Source: Flammula alnicola
Lineage: Eukaryota; Basidiomycota; Agaricomycetes; Agaricales; Strophariaceae
Reading direction: 5' to 3'
NCBI GenBank assembly: GCA_015499995.1
Contig: JADNRV010000112.1
Coordinates: 110,838-174,837 of the forward strand
DNA: 64,000 nucleotides
The position numbers were made by a program, and so were the translations under genes. Of the stretch, positions 60,755 to 64,000 are shown piece by piece (positions within the stretch are counted from its first letter, which is position 1; each line of letters opens with the position of its first letter). A model generated the notes under the pieces. It was not told the origin of the DNA, did no database searches, and was given only the letters and a program-made list of their open reading frames with translations.

Positions 60755-62233
60755 TTACATGAAAGCGCCCAACTCCGTAATCCCTTTCTGGAGGGAACGA
60801 AGATCTTGTTGAATGGCGTCGCACTTCGCCTCCTGTTGAGTCGCGAATTCATTTTGCGCTTTCCGCAGCTCTTTGAACTCAGTCGCATGCTTCTGGATAA
60901 CTGTTGAAATTGCGCTTTGAAGTTGCTGAATGTCAGTTTCCTGTTTGGTTGTAGCCTCCTGGAGCGCTTCCTGAAGCGCAACAAACTGGATGTCCTGTGT
61001 CTCCTTCACGTCATTCAGTGCCTTTTGGAGTTCGTCGAATCTCCCCTCGTCGTCTGTTGCCTTGTCATCGAATAATCGTCGCTGTTCCTCCATCTCTTGG
61101 GCATGATATTGGCGAATGTCATGGAACTACACCGGAATCAGCGAAGGTCGAAAAATCAGAATAAATAATCCACTTTATCGGACACTTACTTCCTTTGCCA
61201 ACACCCCACGCAGCTCTGCTCGCATGTCGGAGGAAAACGAGACGAGTCCATCAATCACGCCCCTGGCGAGCTGTACGCCCTCCTCAACCTCAAGGTAATC
61301 CATCTCCCAAAGATACATGTTACTCTTCTCCGTGACGCTAAGGAGCGATTTTCCATCTGGAGAGAAGGCGACGAGATTGACGGAACTCGGATGTGTTATC
61401 GGACTCCCTATTTGCACGCGCGTGATGGCATTCCAGAGCCGAAGGGTTTTATCATTGGAGCCGCTGGCGATAAACCGTCCTTGGGGAGAAATGGCGATCG
61501 ATTTGACGAGTTGGGTGTGTCCCAAGAGCGGCTCATCAGTCGGAGTTCCTGTGCGCGAGTCCCACATACGAATTGTCTTGTCTCCTCCAGACGCAATTCG
61601 CTGCCCGCTGGGAAACCACATTAAGGATGATATGAACGTGGTGTGACCATTGAATACGGCTTTCTGCTGGCCGGTATATGCATCATAGACGCGCGCTTTC
61701 TTATCCAGAGATGCTACGGCAATGAGGTTGGGATACCCGGGGGAAAACTGAATGGAAGAAATTGTCGGGTTGCCAGCGATGGAGATTCGTTTAAGTGGAG
61801 TTGAGTCCATGTCTGGTTTCACTCTCCATATATTGATGATTCCATTTGAACCACTAGAAGCAACGAGCGTAGGGGAAGTGGTGGAATTGAAAGCAACGGA
61901 ACAGATTTGGGAGTCAATGGGCCCAGAGAACAACAGTCTCCCAGCCTGCCTATTGTTCACGTCCCACAAGAAGACCTTATTATCAGCTCCACCCGTCAAC
62001 ACATCCGACCCACTCTTTGAGACTGCAACACTGAGAGTCGGAAAAGTGTGTCCCCTGAGCGATTCCCCATCCTCCTCCCCTGTGTCCAGGTTCCAGATAC
62101 GCGTCGAGCTATCGCTATGGCCGCCAGTGACGATTCGTTTCCCATCTGGGAAGAAAGCTACAGTCCTTATGGGTCCATGAGCGGTTATGCTTGGGTAAGT
62201 TCTCCGAGGCTGCTGAACGGACGTGCTCTGCAT
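60755..62233 (-). CDS. WD40-repeat protein with C-terminal coiled coil
   Basis: Two exons, 62233-61190 and 61126-60755, joined across a 63-nt intron (GTAAGT to GTAG); 471 aa. Residues about 15-310 form seven WD40 repeats, hence one beta-propeller. Examples are RTVAFFPDGKRIVTGG, DNKVFLWDV, DKTIRMWDSRTG and DKTLRLWNAITR. The second exon is a continuous heptad-like helix rich in Glu, Gln and Lys (for example FDELQKALNDVKETQD and LQEALQEATTKQE), so a coiled coil, probably for oligomerisation. Similar proteins in mushroom-forming fungi are unnamed scaffolds; no enzyme is expected. An alternative donor inside the last codons (AT|GTAAGA at about 60755) could swap the final Met-stop for a short tail ending in about nine other residues. 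Confidence 0.85.
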
Positions 62234-63003
62234 GTCGAACGGGCGCTTAGAGAGATGATATCGAGGAAGGTCGTTCGAATGGAATGCTTATCAATTGGCA
62301 GGCTTTAAGTAGTCCGTTGCTTTTGTGTGTCTTCTGTCACTTAGAGTTTTCGTCCACACCCTAGACCCAAGTACGCACATGATATTTTTATTCTCCATTC
62401 TTCCCAGTCTGAGTCAGTCCTTGTCCAAGCGATTCGTTCAGCTTGCTCTAGGGCGGCGTAGGCGAGAATGAGATACTAGTGGATCCCATTGATTCTTGAA
62501 GACCCTGAAGACTCACTTCAATAGTTTATTTACCCCACCGCACTGCCTGCTCTTCCTGGCACATTTTGCATATAAATTGGGCGTGGAACTTCTGAGAAAA
62601 TAGGTGTTCACAATTGTAGTCGATGTTGTTTGGGCGCAAGGTTACGTCATTTAAACACGGCCGTTACCGGCCGCCTGTGCCAGAGAATCTCAGATTGGAC
62701 AAACCGGGAGTCCGGCGGCTGGCGGCTGACTGGCTGGCTATTTTGGGTGGCGGGAAGATGTACTGCCGTCTCCGGCGGCGACCTTTGCCTACCCCGCCTC
62801 AAGCCCGCCCACCCGTTCATAAATATTGAATATACCTATAAATCTTCGCTGGAGGATAGTATTTTACTAAATTAACGGACAATACATATATAAGCATACC
62901 TAAATTATGAGGCAGTCATGCATGGCACATGCCTGCTACTTGAAGCTTTCCCTGCCTGTCTCGAATCCTTAACAGAGATTTTCGGAAGGGTGGGCATGCA
63001 TAT
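62234..63003. other. Intergenic between two minus-strand genes
   Basis: Promoter region of the WD40 gene and 3' flank of the Hsp70-like gene. No gene seen. A stretch at 62640-62800 is rich in GGC/GCC words, with an ACCGGCCG-like palindrome near 62666. Confidence 0.45.
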
Positions 63004-64000
63004 TCACTCTGGCAAGTCTCCCTGTGCTTCTTTACCTTCCCACTGAGCTTCCGACTGCTCCACCGCATCATGATATGGCGCATCACCAAATATAAAATCC
63101 CTAAACCTTGCGAAAATATCCCGCAATTTGTGGTTAGTCATTGTATCGCCCATGGTATCCTTCAACTCAATAGATGCGTTTGAACCCGCCATAGCACCCT
63201 GTTCCATGACCTCCTCTGCCACGATCTGCGTCCTTCCCATCTGTTCCACGTCGAAAGTAATCTTGATACGGGGAACACCTTTGGGGAGAGGCGTCAGGCC
63301 CTTCAGGACTTCCGCGATGACGGTGTTATCTGCCGCTTTCGGGGTTACTCCGGCGACAACCTTGATCGTGGCGGTGCTCTGATGCTCTTTGGAAGTCGTG
63401 AATATGACGGTTTTCCTGTGCGGGAGACTCAGGAATTTCTCCATCACCGTCGAGACGAAGCCGTCAGCTTTGACGATGCCAATGCGGAGGGGATTGACAT
63501 TGTAATCACATACGATGCGGCTCGATTGGTGATGCCGATCAAGTGAGTTGTACACAGCATACCTGGCGAGGTTATTCTCCACGAGAATTTCCACAGGAGG
63601 AGAATTTTGTCGGAATTTGGATTTAAGTTGTTCGACGAGGGATGAGACGAAAACCGGGGAAGAATCGATAATGACGACCCGTTTCAAGCACGGGTCACTG
63701 ACAACGACTTTGAAGCTACCCGGTGCGGCCTGGGTAGGGAGCTCCTTCAGCGCTACCAAAGCCGGGTCCACCAGCTGTGCGATGAGGTCGGCGGACCCGA
63801 CATCTCTGATGATAATTTCCTTCTCGGTGGCTATCTCGCGGATGTCCTCCTCCACCATGGTGGTAATCAGGCGTACAGTAGCCGCGTCAGGGCCAATCTC
63901 CAGCGCCAGCTCATTCTGGGGCGGATAGGGGACTTTGTTCAATGGAACCAGTACCATGTGGATGTTGTTCCATGGCCACACCCCATATGTTGGAAAAGGC
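63004..64000 (-). CDS. Divergent Hsp70-like protein, 3' part (gene continues past the window)
   Basis: The frame is open from the window edge to a stop at 63004, with no valid ATG needed inside, so the 5' part is missing. About 330 residues are visible. The centre shows a degraded end of the Hsp70 ATPase domain: RVVIIDSSPVFVSSLVEQL stands where canonical proteins have VLVGGSTRIP. Then comes the substrate-binding beta domain with its typical order: NPLRIGIV, FLSLPHRKTVIFTTSKEHQ, LTPLPKGVPRIKITFDVEQMG. The conserved VGGSTRIP-type glycines are lost, so ATP turnover is doubtful. Basidiomycete genomes carry families of such divergent Hsp70-like genes of unknown role. Confidence 0.8.
   Translation of the reverse strand, partial: PFPTYGVWPWNNIHMVLVPLNKVPYPPQNELALEIGPDAATVRLITTMVEEDIREIATEKEIIIRDVGSADLIAQLVDPALVALKELPTQAAPGSFKVVVSDPCLKRVVIIDSSPVFVSSLVEQLKSKFRQNSPPVEILVENNLARYAVYNSLDRHHQSSRIVCDYNVNPLRIGIVKADGFVSTVMEKFLSLPHRKTVIFTTSKEHQSTATIKVVAGVTPKAADNTVIAEVLKGLTPLPKGVPRIKITFDVEQMGRTQIVAEEVMEQGAMAGSNASIELKDTMGDTMTNHKLRDIFARFRDFIFGDAPYHDAVEQSEAQWEGKEAQGDLPE

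Overview
The window looks like nuclear DNA of a mushroom-forming basidiomycete (Agaricomycete). Genes are cut by many short introns of about 45-70 nt with GTNNGY donors. The gene set fits this group: F-box/leucine-rich-repeat-like proteins, a CFEM surface protein, a small Cys-rich secreted protein, a fucolectin-like protein and GCM/MULE-type transposon genes. Accessory DNA is crowded with small inverted-repeat elements. I rebuilt gene models by hand from splice sites and reading-frame phase; no database search was possible.

Left part (1-22.5 kb): an F-box-like gene (171-2282, +), a short fucose-lectin-like gene (3031-2474, -), a 16-exon class II DAHP synthase (9696-3877, -) that opens the shikimate pathway and has unusually long introns, and an isoprenylcysteine carboxyl methyltransferase (10639-11402, +) divergent from it. 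About 7.5 kb of repeat-bearing, largely gene-free DNA follows. Then come an intact F-box-like gene (19113-20534, +) and a frameshifted relative facing it (22493-21071, -).

Middle (22.5-37 kb): repeat-rich. The main object is a very large, multi-domain, transposon-type gene on the minus strand (36075 to 26853). It joins a Pro/Gly/Tyr-rich leader, a GCM/WRKY-like zinc finger, a MULE DDE transposase, a segment whose Cys and His boxes resemble ubiquitin-specific proteases, a PHD finger and a basic tail. A 3.6-kb block of satellites and duplications separates the Cys-box and His-box halves.

Right part (38-64 kb): a CFEM/GPI-anchored protein (38119-39016, +), an unrecognised five-exon gene (40737-39551, -), an F-box-like gene with one in-frame stop (42215-40782, -), and a nest of five transposable elements (43581-46177), each with readable terminal repeats and target duplications. 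After it come a small secreted protein (46843-46532, -), two further MITEs, a heterotrimeric G-protein alpha subunit (52383-53978, +), an importin-5/Kap121-type karyopherin (55594-59553, +), a WD40 plus coiled-coil protein (62233-60755, -), and the 3' part of a divergent Hsp70-like gene that runs off the right edge.

The housekeeping genes (DAHP synthase, ICMT, G-alpha, importin) are not an operon and share no pathway. ICMT and G-alpha could both serve pheromone or nutrient signalling, but their proximity here is probably chance.
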